Made by a program: the position numbers and the translations under genes
NCBI GenBank assembly: GCA_963281255.1
Contig: OY725492.1
Location: 3,711,104 to 3,775,103, forward strand
Direction of reading: 5' to 3'
Length of the DNA: 64,000 nt
Origin: Aphrocallistes beatrix
Lineage: Eukaryota > Porifera > Hexactinellida > Sceptrulophora > Aphrocallistidae
The notes under the pieces: model-generated
Databases searched by the model: none
Seen by the model: only the letters and a program-made list of their open reading frames with translations
Told to the model about the DNA's origin: nothing
Shown: one piece after another, positions 44,448-54,488 of the stretch
Layout of the letters: each line of letters starts with the position of its first letter
How positions within the stretch are numbered: the stretch's first letter is position 1

Positions 44448-44732
44448 CCAGTTTACGGTACTGATTCATCCAATTATAATATTTTTTCGCAACTGGCTGG
44501 TGGGCCACCTCTGAGCAACCTGTGGGCCACCAGTTTGACACGCCTGCCATACACTATCCCTGACAACATTTCACATAAGTTGGAAGAGAACTCGATTAAA
44601 AGGATTATAATAAACTTTAGAGCGAGGATTTTGATTCTCTTATCTTTCTTCCTTTCGAAACTATCTTTAGCACAGTTTAACTTTCTGTATGAATCTCTCA
44701 GTCTGTTAATGAAGTATCATTTATACGGCTTA

Positions 44733-44824
44733 CTTATATATCGGCGAGATTTACTTATATACCGGCGAATACTTAAATATCGGCGAGATTTGCTTATATA
44801 CCGGCGGCCGATATTTAAGTAAGC
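44733..44824. repeat. Small 21-bp minisatellite with inverted ends
   Basis: Units of the form acttatatatcggcgagatt. The block starts cggcttacttatatatcggc and closes with the complementary gccgatatttaagtaagccg. Confidence 0.8.
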
Positions 44825-45300
44825 CGCATTTTTATTGATTTTAAGATGAAAATCCACATCTTTTGTTGAATATACTACGATGTCATTTTTTAACAGAAAA
44901 TTTGTCTTCCGAAATTGGAACTTTCTTGGACTTTTGATATGTTTTCAAGGATGCCTTTGACTATCTTTACTGATATTGTCTTGTTTAGATATTTTTCGGG
45001 TTTTCGTCGATTACTCCTTGACTGACTGTATTATCAACGAGCGAATTTGAACTCCTCTGTACTTGCAATCCTCGCAAGTTTTAGCATTTCAATGAACCAA
45101 AGCATAGCATCGAATTTGTAGTATCCAAGTATCAGTATGATCAACCTGTACATATTTCATAGTTCTCGAACAGATGTTTCGCAAATTTTAGCAACGTACA
45201 GTAATGAAGCAACCACAGAATCTAAAACTAATGCATATATAATTACTATTCTTGTTTGGTGACACTCGTTATATGCTACATATGGAGATTATATTTTAGC

Positions 45301-45578
45301 CGTTACTTATATACCGGCGAATACTTATATATCGGCGAGATTTACTTATATATCGGCGAGATTTACTTATATATCGGCGAGATTTACTTATATATCGGCG
45401 AGATTTACTTATATATCGGCGAATACTTATATATCGGCGAGATTTACTTATATATCGGCGAGATTTACTTATATACCGGCGAATGCTTATATATCGGCGA
45501 GATTTACTTATATATCGGCGAATACTTATATATCGGCTAGCCGATAGTATCGGCGGCCGATATATAAGTAAGCCGTAG
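45301..45578. repeat. Larger 18/21-bp minisatellite, same family
   Basis: About 11 units of acttatatatcggcga plus optional gattt, alternating 21-bp and 18-bp lengths, ending ggccgatatataagtaagcc as the inverse of the start. The repeated LYIGEIY reading frame across it is an artefact of the repeat. Confidence 0.9.
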
Positions 45579-45790
45579 TTTTATTAGGTGCTATTAGGCA
45601 TACTATAGATTAGATCACTTAGAAACGCAATCCAGCGCTTATTCTACTCCAACCACAATAGTTCTTAGCTAGAGACTAATTAGACTAATCCATAGACTCA
45701 AACGAGTCACTAGTTAACCAATTTAAATCGTTATTTTTCCCTTGTGTTATTGTGTCCTCCTACTGACCTACATAAAGTCCTACTTTGTTA

Positions 45791-46448
45791 TCCTTACTAT
45801 TAAAACTCGATTATTGTTTGTGTATGTGTGTATATATATATATATATATATCTGTAACGAATTGATCGAAGAAACTGTCAGCCCCAGAAAGCTGATTTTT
45901 GGCATGTGGGAGTCTTTTGGCTATGGCTCCAGTAAGTTCTGAGCTCAGACGAAAATGTCGACTCATCATGGAATTATGACGTCAGTCACATTTTTAAAAG
46001 TTAAGCAAGCAGTTATTCGAGCATAACACAGCCATTATAGGAGATAGAAGGCTGAGATTTTAGTTAACCTTCGTCTGGCTACGTCTCAAAAGTAAAATAG
46101 AGAAAACCCCAATTCATTTTCGCTTTCAATGTACTTTCATTTTCACTTTCAACATTCCTAGCCAACCGGGGGTTAAAACCCCCGGTTGGCTAGGAATGTT
46201 GAAAGTGAAAATGTGTATACTAACACGTCACACATATGATGCAACTATCATCAAAAAATGATGACTCATCGCTTTGCTATGACGTCATCATTACTCATCA
46301 AAATTTTATAAATTGACAAATTTGGTGTTTTCTCGAGTGATATCTCCCTTATAATTAACCAATGTCACCTACAGGCGACCGAAGGGAGCCTCTGGCGGAC
46401 ACAAAGTGTCCGCCAGCCGCGCAGCGCAAGCAAGCGAAGCGCGCTTGT
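45791..46448 (+). mobile_element. Helitron-like family A, complete, with hairpin insertion
   Basis: Runs from TCCTTACTATTAAAACTCG to gcgcgcttgt. The body is collinear with the copy at 6440-11473 except for an insertion at about 46066-46215 that carries a perfect hairpin. Confidence 0.65.
46138..46213. repeat. Perfect 37-bp hairpin, 2-nt loop
   Basis: 46138-46174 and 46177-46213 are exact reverse complements around AA (centre ccgggggttaaaacccccgg). Confidence 0.95.
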
Positions 46449-47066
46449 CACTAATAATTTAGGTACCTCTTTTGAAAAATCACGAAGAATCATTCATAAT
46501 TTTCCTAAGTTTATATAAGTTACCCAATTGCATTAGAATGGAAAAGTGAAGAAATATTTCACCATTTAACATTATTTCTGTATATTAACATAGATACTAT
46601 TTTCTATTTATTCTATTTATAACTCACCTCGCAACATGACAGACAGTCACAGTTTAGATTGTTTCAATCTTAATAATCCCGGATTGAATGATCGGGACGC
46701 ATTTCATTCGACCTGGATAATCTGCATAATACAACGGGAACACTCAAGCTACACATCTTTATGCATTTTCAATGATTACGAGGAGGAGTATATTCATGCA
46801 GAAGTGAAGTTCTTCGATTACTGGAGAAATGACCCTAAGAAGATATTCCCTGGCCTCGCAAGTAATGACATCGACAAGAAAGAATTTGATCTAGTCTGGT
46901 ACGTGCAAAGATCTCCTTGTGATGATTGCGTAAATGTTGTAATAGAGAATAAAGCAATGTACAAATCTCTAGCTATAATGACTGCATCTGTATATAAATG
47001 TCAGAGCAGTGAACTGATGGAAGTCACAAGAAACAGAATCACCAAATTAAGGTTAAATAGTATTAA

Positions 47067-47901
47067 GGCCAGTCGCTCCCTAAGATAGAAAAATTTCAAA
47101 ACTCGAATTAAACCTTAGAAATAATGAATATGTATGTGTACTCCACGATTCTAAAGTGATAAGCTGCTAAAACAAACTAAAATTTCACAAATGGCTGGCC
47201 TAGGGTCAGAATTTTCCATTATAATCCATTCTAGTCTATTCTATTCTATAAAGTCCCAGACGTTTCGTGGGATAGTGTGGGTAGTATTCGAGTGTTAGAA
47301 AGGAACTAATAATTTTAAACCATGACATATGGCACAGATAAGGAGTAACGTGGCTGTTTTTAAAATAAATCGTTTAAAATATTATTTGCTTAATTGAATT
47401 TCGCTGAAAAATTACAGAATTTCTGAAAACCTGGCTAGTCGGGGCCCTGAGCATGAATAGTATGCCTAGAGTCAATAGTAAAGACTTGACTCCCTAGCTA
47501 TAGTTATCACGAGGAACAATTGCACTATATTTTATAGAGAAACCATTTGATAGAAATGCATATTGTAAGTGATGATTCTCTGGTCTAATGCAGCGGTTTT
47601 CGACTTTTTTGGTTGTGGACCCCCTATAGTGATTTTCTATATTCTGTAGACCCCCTCCTATTAACCGTAATACAAAATTTATAAACCTTCCTCTGATATC
47701 TTCTATGGATCACTAAGGGGTCCATGGACCCCAGGTTGGGAACCACTGCAATAACTTGAGGCCAGGTGGTAATAATTTTAGCACAAAATCCAAACATGAT
47801 GGAATTCAACAATCCTTGTATCAAAGTTCCATAACATTGAAAGAATTCAATTATAACAAGAAAACAGTTATAATCTAGGGAGTTAGTACGAGCGACTGAC
47901 C
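47067..47901. mobile_element. TTAA-type non-autonomous transposon in deaminase 6
   Basis: Ends GGCCAGTCGCTC and GAGCGACTGACC (one mismatch as inverted repeats), with TTAA at 47063-47066 and 47902-47905. Removing 839 bp restores the alignment to sister genes. piggyBac-like by target choice. It contains an older hAT-like MITE. Confidence 0.82.
47591..47748. mobile_element. Old hAT-like MITE
   Basis: Ends CAGCGGTTTTCGAC and GGTTGGGAACCACTG, with ggaccccc/ggggtcc subterminal repeats. No clear target duplication. Related to 53525-53629. Confidence 0.6.
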
Positions 47902-48293
47902 TTAAGGTAGAACCTATATCTCCTTTTTTTTAGTATGACCATTTCACGAAAAATCGTGGTCATGACTTACCAAGGTTTCCTTTTATCTCTCCAAAAAAAG
48001 ATTTTCTCTATAATGATTTGGAAATTTCACCTCCAGTTCCTAATCCCAGTCATTTATCTGTGAAAGCTGAGATTGAAAATCAAGTAATTGAAGAAATAGA
48101 AGGTACGTCTGAAACAGTGGATCATTCGAGGTACGTGAAAGATGTATCTGAGCCGCAACCTCTACTCACTTCTCTACCCGCTTCCCCTTCCAAGCGAACT
48201 CATCATCGACGTGAGCCGTCACCTGTGCAGAAAAAGACAAAGCTCAAATATTCTGATGATGAACTTCCTGATTATCCAGATGATGAATACTGA

Positions 48294-48699
48294 AATTTTG
48301 TAGTTTAATAATTTGGATTTAGTCTATTGAGGTTATTGATATTTTTAGCAGTCCAAGACAGCTGAGGGATTAAATGTTTGAGATATGGAAATCTAGTTAG
48401 ATGTATATTTGTATGTTATAAAATTATTTCTTGCCCCCATTCCGTCTTTGAGTCCATCGCTAGAATATTTGATATGAACTAATTTACTAGCCGAAATGAT
48501 CGTTAAAATATCTTCTAATTTGTTAGAATTCTATTAACATTATTTCTCCCTCCTCAGTGCCTCCCAATTTTTGAATATATTCTGCAAGGTTATTCTGGAG
48601 ATTGATTATTGTATTGTTGATTACGATACGGCTAGAAAAAATGAAAATTTTGCCTACTAAATTACATGTATTGTTGAAGTATATCATGACGGTAGAAAC
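48294..48699. other. Intergenic
   Basis: No gene. The last part leads into the family B element. Confidence 0.35.
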
Positions 48700-49285
48700 C
48701 TTCCGAATTGATTGAAGAATTGACAAGTCTAGATATGAAAATTGGCTTGTAGGTGTCAAATGATGAATCTACGATTAAGTCCGAATATCTAAGCGAAATT
48801 TTCACACCTCTGCAAACAAAATGAGAAACAAATTTTCACCCCTTTCATTAAATTATATATGACTTCACTCTCACAATAGAAATCATTGTACGACACTACA
48901 AGACTGTCATTGTTATTAATACTTGTACTTCAAAGCCACTGCTTATGTTAGATATCTTAATTATATTATAGTGTATAGCAATAAAAAAGGTTATATGCAT
49001 ATTTTCACACTTTATAGACAATTTTTCACGCCATTTGACAAATTTAGAAAAATAGAGACTAGCTTCCAACGGTTGGTTGACATGAGGTTTTTAGTGGTGT
49101 AGATTTTGAATATTATATTTTCAGATCAATATGATAAATTATGTGTTTACTTTTGTTTACAATATTTATATAAAGTAAACAATTTCCAAAATAGACTAGA
49201 TTGAGTAACTCCAGGCGTCCGCAGGTCGACTCTGCGGACACACAGTGTCCCCAATCCCCGCACCGCAAGCAAGCGAAGCTCTTGT
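48700..49285 (+). mobile_element. Helitron-like family B, compact full copy
   Basis: Body starts gaattgattgaagaattgac and proceeds through ggtgtcaaatgatgaatcta, aatcattgtacgacact and a single ~140-bp unit to the GC-rich end (gcgtccgcaggtcgactctg ... gcaagcaagcg). It shows the unexpanded architecture of the copies flanking the satellite. Confidence 0.6.
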
Positions 49286-49427
49286 ATACTATAATATCTC
49301 CACACTTTATTGATTAATATGACTGAGTATCATGTTAATTAATGGAAGTCCGCCCTACTATAATTTAGAATTTTATTCTTAGTTGTACAGTGATATAATA
49401 TCTTCACATTTGTGAATAACATGATCA

Positions 49428-50330
49428 ATGAGTGACACGGATAGTTCTACAAGTTCCACTCTCAATCCTCATATAAGAAAACGAGGCTACAGATCTACTT
49501 GGGTGGTCTGCAAGATATCAAGAAAATACTCAAATTATTTATCCTATTCGATATTTAATAAAGATTATTTTGATAAGAAAAAGGAAGAGGTCAGGAGTAT
49601 CCATGCTGAAGAAATTTTTTTCAAATATTGGAAGAGAAAACCTAAAAAAATTTTTCCTGATCTCCCAATGAATGATATAATTCGAGGAACTTCCAACCTT
49701 GAGTGGCACATGCTGAGACCACCATGCAGAAACTGTACAGAATTAATAATAAAAAATAGAAGTTTTTACAAAAACTTGACCATTTTTACTGCGTCTTGCT
49801 TTAGAAGTGAAGGAACAGATGATGATCTAGATAACCCACTCGACAGAATTTTAGAATTGAAGAAAAATGGTGTTATGCTAAAAGCTATGTCGAGTTATGA
49901 GTACTTCCAATAAACGAAACATCGTTTAGGCCATAAGCTACCCGGCTTACCTTTCTATTATTCCTCAGGTAAGATTTTAGAGAATAATTTTTGAATTACT
50001 TAAGAATCGGGTTTTTAGAAAGGGGAGAAAAATTCAAGCTATTCTGAAAAAGTGTAGAAAAATAATGTTAGTACCGTTCTTATAGTGACATGCCAGTATT
50101 GCCTTATTAAATTAGAGAGTTTACTTTGATCTTGTTCTATAGCTCATATATTTGAAATTAAAACTCAAATTGATCAGGTGGAGTGCGACACACAGAAATT
50201 TTCTGTAGAATCTGCAGCAGCTCCTGATCCTAAGATTCCTAAAATGGACAAAACAAAGCGAAGATCTTCTGAAGATTCTTGTGAGGAGAGTGTCAAAAAG
50301 AAGTTACTTGAAGATGAGGACAGGAAATGA
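49428..50330 (+). pseudogene. AID/APOBEC-like deaminase 7, premature stop
   Basis: Exon 1 (49428-49968) encodes RSTWVVCKISRKYSNYLSY, H59-A-E61, the 37-residue spacer, WHMLRPPCRNC and KNLTIFTASCFR. A TAA at 49911-49913 ends the open frame at 161 residues, inside a two-codon excess relative to sister genes (YEYF-Q-stop-TKHRLGHKLP). Beyond it the frame is clean, splices at 49968|gtaag to an exon at 50143-50330, and encodes a Lys-rich tail (MDKTKRRSSEDS, VKKKLLEDEDRK) ending at TGA. Either a recent pseudogene, or a truncated protein that keeps the catalytic core but loses the tail. W-Y before the PC motif is W-H here. Confidence 0.75.
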
Positions 50331-51106
50331 TTAATATTTGATCTTAATAAGATTAGCTTTCGACTACCAGTATAAGTTATTTATTTTGTCCATCGTTTTT
50401 TGTTGCTCGGCCTCTGTAAACAATGTTTTATTATTAGTAGTAATTCCATTACGAAATAATCGGGGGTTTTGCCGTCAGTTATTTTGTCTCTTAGGCCATG
50501 AAATCAAAACCGACTTCCCCAATTATGTATTTATTTATTGATATGGCGATAGTAGTTAGGCTCCACTCTTAACTACGTAACTGCATTGGACAGAGAATTC
50601 TACTTATATTATTCATCAAATGTCACTGGATGGATATCTGGAGGCAGGGGCGCCAAACTTTGGGAATCATTAGTCAACTGATGGGGACTCAGACCAAAGG
50701 GATTGAGTCAACCATTTTGAATCGAGAAGGGTGGAAGTAGTTTAGCACTTTTAATTGTGCTTCCTATACAATACTAAAACTAAGAGGATGCCACTATTGA
50801 AATGAGTGATGATGACAAGGCAGTGTGTAATTTTCTCTCTCCAATACAAAACCTAATTTACAACCAATCTGGATTCATGTGACAAAGTTTGGGGTGAAAA
50901 GGAATATCCCTCACAGGAAGGAGAGTAATGTCCCGTGCTTGTGCTCCACCATTCTGGAATGATAACACAATGCTGAGTCATCATCCCAGCAACCAATGGA
51001 GTCATGTTCCTATCCCGTCCCTAATGAGCAAAGTAATTACCCTCTCTCCCTGTTTTTAGATTGGGTATAATATTACTATAGAATACGTATCTTATTTTAT
51101 CATCAA
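50331..51106. other. Intergenic between deaminases 7 and 8
   Basis: No gene. A one-ended sequence near 50645 (caggggcgccaaactttggg) resembles a hAT terminus, and 38602 (cagggccctgaactttggg) is similar. Confidence 0.35.
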
Positions 51107-51937
51107 ATGATCAGCACACATTGTTCAGAATGTTCCATATTCAGTAAACCTGAATTGGGGGTTCGGAAGATTTCTAACTCCACCTGGCTGATCTGTATAA
51201 TACAACGCGAATACTCTTCTCACACTTCCTTGTGTATTTTCAATGACTTCAGTACAGTGCAGACCCATGCAGAGGAGAAATTCTTCAATTATTGGAGTAG
51301 AAGACCCAAACGAATATTCCCAGATCTTGAAAGTGATGAGATAGAGAGGGGGAAGTGCGATCTAGTCTGGTACACTCTCAGATCTCCTTGTGATGTCTGC
51401 ACGAGGCTAATTCAAATCAATCAAAGTTTGTACAGAACTCTAACCATACTAACTGCTTCTATCTATCAACAAGAAAGTGAAACGAAAAATACTCAAGCAC
51501 GCAACCGAATCATGAAATTGAGGTCGTTGAAAGGTGTGAAGGTAGAACCTATGTCTCCTAAAGAAATGAATCACTTTACTAGAGGGCGTTTAGGGCACAA
51601 ATTATTTGCGTACGATAAATGTCCTGAGCAGTCGTTTAGAGATTTTGATCTGAGCATATCATATCGAGTTTCTAGTCTCTGTCATCTCCCTCCTACAGCC
51701 GCGATTAAGGACCAATTCGCTGAAGACATAGAAGGGGCAGAGTTTGAAACTTTCGATCATTTGACCTTTGAAAAGCCGAAATATTTCAGTCTCTCTACCC
51801 CTGATGTAGCTGAGGAAGAACTTGTATGTACTCCTCTCCCTTCTTCTCCTTCCAAGCGAATTCATTCCCGAAGTGAGATACCTAGCATCATGCAGAAGAA
51901 GAAGAAGGAGAAGTCCACTGGTGATCTCAAAGATTAA
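51107..51937 (+). CDS. AID/APOBEC-like cytidine deaminase 8
   Basis: 276 residues, one exon, intact. The core has NSTWLICIIQREYSSHTSL, H54-A-E56, 37 residues, then P94-C95-x2-C98 in DLVWYTLRSPCDVC and YRTLTILTASIYQ, matching the AID strand LTIFTARLYF. The IMKLRSLKGVKVEPMSPKEM segment matches the AID helix and strand that follow. A ~100-residue tail carries acidic stretches and then SPSKRIHSRSE and KKKKEKS, a likely nuclear-localisation cluster. It shares this tail with deaminase 6. Best single representative of the family in this window. Confidence 0.88.
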   Translation: MISTHCSECSIFSKPELGVRKISNSTWLICIIQREYSSHTSLCIFNDFSTVQTHAEEKFFNYWSRRPKRIFPDLESDEIERGKCDLVWYTLRSPCDVCTRLIQINQSLYRTLTILTASIYQQESETKNTQARNRIMKLRSLKGVKVEPMSPKEMNHFTRGRLGHKLFAYDKCPEQSFRDFDLSISYRVSSLCHLPPTAAIKDQFAEDIEGAEFETFDHLTFEKPKYFSLSTPDVAEEELVCTPLPSSPSKRIHSRSEIPSIMQKKKKEKSTGDLKD

Positions 51938-52981
51938 GAAAAGACCCATTATATGCTCAAAGCAATGAATGCGATACTATTGTATATACTATGTAGGATT
52001 TATAGCTTCTCATACTTTTGTTCGGAAATATGTATATATTGTGACTTTTCTATTGAGAATATCAGTTTTGAGTGACCCAATTTTTTTTGCGGGGATGAAA
52101 AATTTGAGAAAATGTCAATGAATTAAAATATTTCCTTTTTCGTCCCTTTTTCGTCCTTTTTCTGAGAATTGCCGGGAGTGCCAAATCCGCGAACGGCGAG
52201 AGTAAAGGTTAACGAAAATCCTGGGGTTAGGTTCCTAGTATTCTAGAAGATTCGTTAAGTATCATCCATAATATCCAAAATGAAAGCTTAATTAATGTTC
52301 TTCAAGTAAAGGGACGAATAAAACTACGGCCAATAAAATTTAAGTTTAATTAATACCATAGATGTGTTGAGTCAGTCTCTGAATTAGGAAAACGATACCT
52401 TAGTTGATGACTATTTTTGGTTAGGCTAGAATACGAGATAATTTGAATTTGAGGATAGACACTCATAACTAATTACAAAAGCTAATCGAAATATTCTGCA
52501 AAGAAAACCGCGAATAGTCGAGGGACCTATTCGCGAAGGGCAAAACTCGACACAATATTTTCCGCTAACGGCAAGGGCTGCCTGTAATCTGATATGTAGT
52601 AGCACTGAAATACATTAATTATGTCTATGTCCAACCGCAATTTCATACATCTACATGCCATACGTACTTGCAAAGCCAAACCGAATACTACATATTTTAC
52701 TTGTAATTCGGAGTTGTTGCTCAACTTATTGTGCAACCTTAATAAATACAGTATAATCCGTAGAGAGCGTTAAGCCCGCTGTCTAACCCGCTTAGTTTGT
52801 CAAAAAATGCAATTTTCCCGCGAATAAACAGCATAATAATTGGAAAATTAACCACTTTCCAATAATCCAGAGGGAAACACTGGTACAACCTCAATTAAAA
52901 TCCAGGGAAATTTAACAAAAGAGGTTTGCAAGTATGTTCACATTTGTATAGTATAGAATCTATATATCATAAGCTGCATTG
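51938..52981. other. Intergenic, end of the deaminase cluster
   Basis: No gene recognised. Contains cgcgaa-rich repeats around 52190-52560 and no clear mobile-element ends. Confidence 0.35.
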
Positions 52982-53370
52982 ATGGATGTTCAAGAGATCA
53001 ATGATACAAATACCGAGTTAGAAAGATCAGAGAATAATACACCCGTACAGACTTCTGTTGAATCTATTCCAACAGATCTAGTGCTAGAGTCTGTTGCTCC
53101 ATTACTCCCGTCTAATGGCGATTCGAGTGTTTTAGAGATGGAAACAGTTCCAGATGAGAATAAGCCCCAATCCATTGTTCCATCCAATGAAGCTAAGTCT
53201 GCAGAAGCAATGGCAGGAGTTGAAGAGGTGTCTGATCAAGAGCAGACTCCAGTTCCAATCAGTGTCTCCAGCGAGCAGAGTGACACAGCTAACCTCGATT
53301 CTGTCCAGGACGTGACTCCGTCAGTGGACCCTGAGAGCAAGGACAGTGTGGAAGTAGTCCCCTTCAAGGA
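52982..53370 (+). CDS. Acidic disordered protein, first exon
   Basis: The ATG at 52982 opens a frame rich in Ser, Glu, Val, Pro and Thr with no hydrophobic core, so intrinsically disordered. A consensus donor (GAG|gtaaga) ends the exon at 53370. A possible next exon starts at 53755 (gttttag|AG) and stays in frame for about 40 codons (SADDPSVHGHSPDQSLRDDD). An alternative acceptor at 54480 would run only a few codons. No family recognised; the gene model is incomplete. Confidence 0.5.
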
Positions 53371-53524
53371 GGTAAGAAATTGGTATGCAAAGTTATTTAA
53401 TTTATACTCAATGTATGCACTGGAAAATTAGGGAAATAATTTTAGCTAATTGCACACGGTATTTGTTGATATACCTTAACTCAAATACACTAATACAGGA
53501 GTGAGGAGTTGGTAAATGTTAGAG

Positions 53525-53629
53525 CAGTGGTTCCAAGCCTGGGCCCCATGAACCCCTTAGTGGTCCACAGAATATAGGAAAATTGCTATCGGGGGGAGGG
53601 TCCACAGCCAAAAGGGTTGGAAACCGCTG
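53525..53629. mobile_element. hAT MITE, 105 bp
   Basis: Ends CAGTGGTTCCAAGCCTGGG and GGTTGGAAACCGCTG, with flanking 8-mers tgttagag and tactagag, 6 of 8 identical. Same family as 47591. Confidence 0.72.
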
Positions 53630-54488
53630 TACTAGAGTAAACTCCTCGCCAGACTATGCACACCTTTAGATTACGGTAAAAGTTTCACTACAATTAATCA
53701 TAAATTTACACGATATCTACTCTAGTCCTAAGGTACTTTTATTCACGTTTTAGAGTGCTGATGATCCGTCAGTCCATGGCCACTCCCCTGACCAAAGTTT
53801 AAGAGATGATGACTTGAAATTTTCAAGAATTTGCCTAAATTTTAAATATTATTATTCGTGTAAAATCCTCATTTTTTAGAACAATTTATGGGAAGTCCAT
53901 ACGCTCGTATGCGATCCTGTGAAATTTAATAGTCTGATTGCTACCAAATTTGGTATGTAGGGTCCCTTTATGGTGCTTTTATGTACCATCTTTTTTTCGC
54001 AGAATTCTATAAATTCACTTTAACGCCTGTGAATGGTATTAATGTAATCAACGGATAGTATAGGTATTTACGTAGTATGTAAAATCCGATTATCACACTT
54101 AAATGGTTATAATGTTAATGTGTGTGTTGCAGGCGAAATGCGTTTCGCGTTGAAACGCATTTCGCCTGCAACATATACATATTTACACACCCTCATCGCT
54201 GTTTTAATCGAGCTCCATTATCGGTCTGTTGACCAATATTTATAGTTCTCCTCCAAGTGAATAAATCTTGTAGATTAATAATACTATCTTATCTTATTGT
54301 GTGAAATCGGATCAGTTTAAATCATAGACTCTACAAATATATTCAATAGTCTCATTAAACCTGATAGCTTGAATGTCATATAATGTCTTACCCAGTTTAT
54401 CTACTTCTATTTAAGACGCATATATTTGCAATAATAATTTAATTATTTCTCTGAATATACTCTGATTGAAACCTACAGGCTACAGCAG
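53630..54488. other. Intergenic with a 22-bp hairpin
   Basis: 54125-54146 and 54152-54173 are exact reverse complements (tgttgcaggcgaaatgcgtt) around a 5-nt loop. Otherwise only the possible exon at 53755 noted for the upstream gene. Confidence 0.5.

Larger units (their letters stand above)
46636..48293 (+). pseudogene. AID/APOBEC-like deaminase 6, split by a transposon
   Basis: The 5' part (46636-47066) encodes a complete core: HSTWIICIIQREHSSYTSL, H54-A-E56, the 37-residue spacer, DLVWYVQRSPCDDC and KSLAIMTASVYK. A TTAA-flanked element (47067-47901) then interrupts the gene. After it the same frame resumes (KVEPISP) but meets TAG at 47931, following a run of eight T. It then stays open to TGA at 48293, encoding a tail like that of deaminase 8 (SPSKRTHHRREPS against SPSKRIHSRSEIP). 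As it stands the protein would end in transposon sequence at residue 150. The t8-ag could be read as a 3' splice site, but no matching donor is evident. Confidence 0.8.

Noticed and set aside
45256..45540. 94-codon LYIGEIY repeat protein
   Set aside because: It is the translation of an 18/21-bp minisatellite, with no independent coding evidence.
47067..47933. Reading the deaminase 6 interruption as a normal intron
   Set aside because: Precise TTAA duplications and inverted ends mark a transposon, and no plausible donor accompanies the t8-ag.
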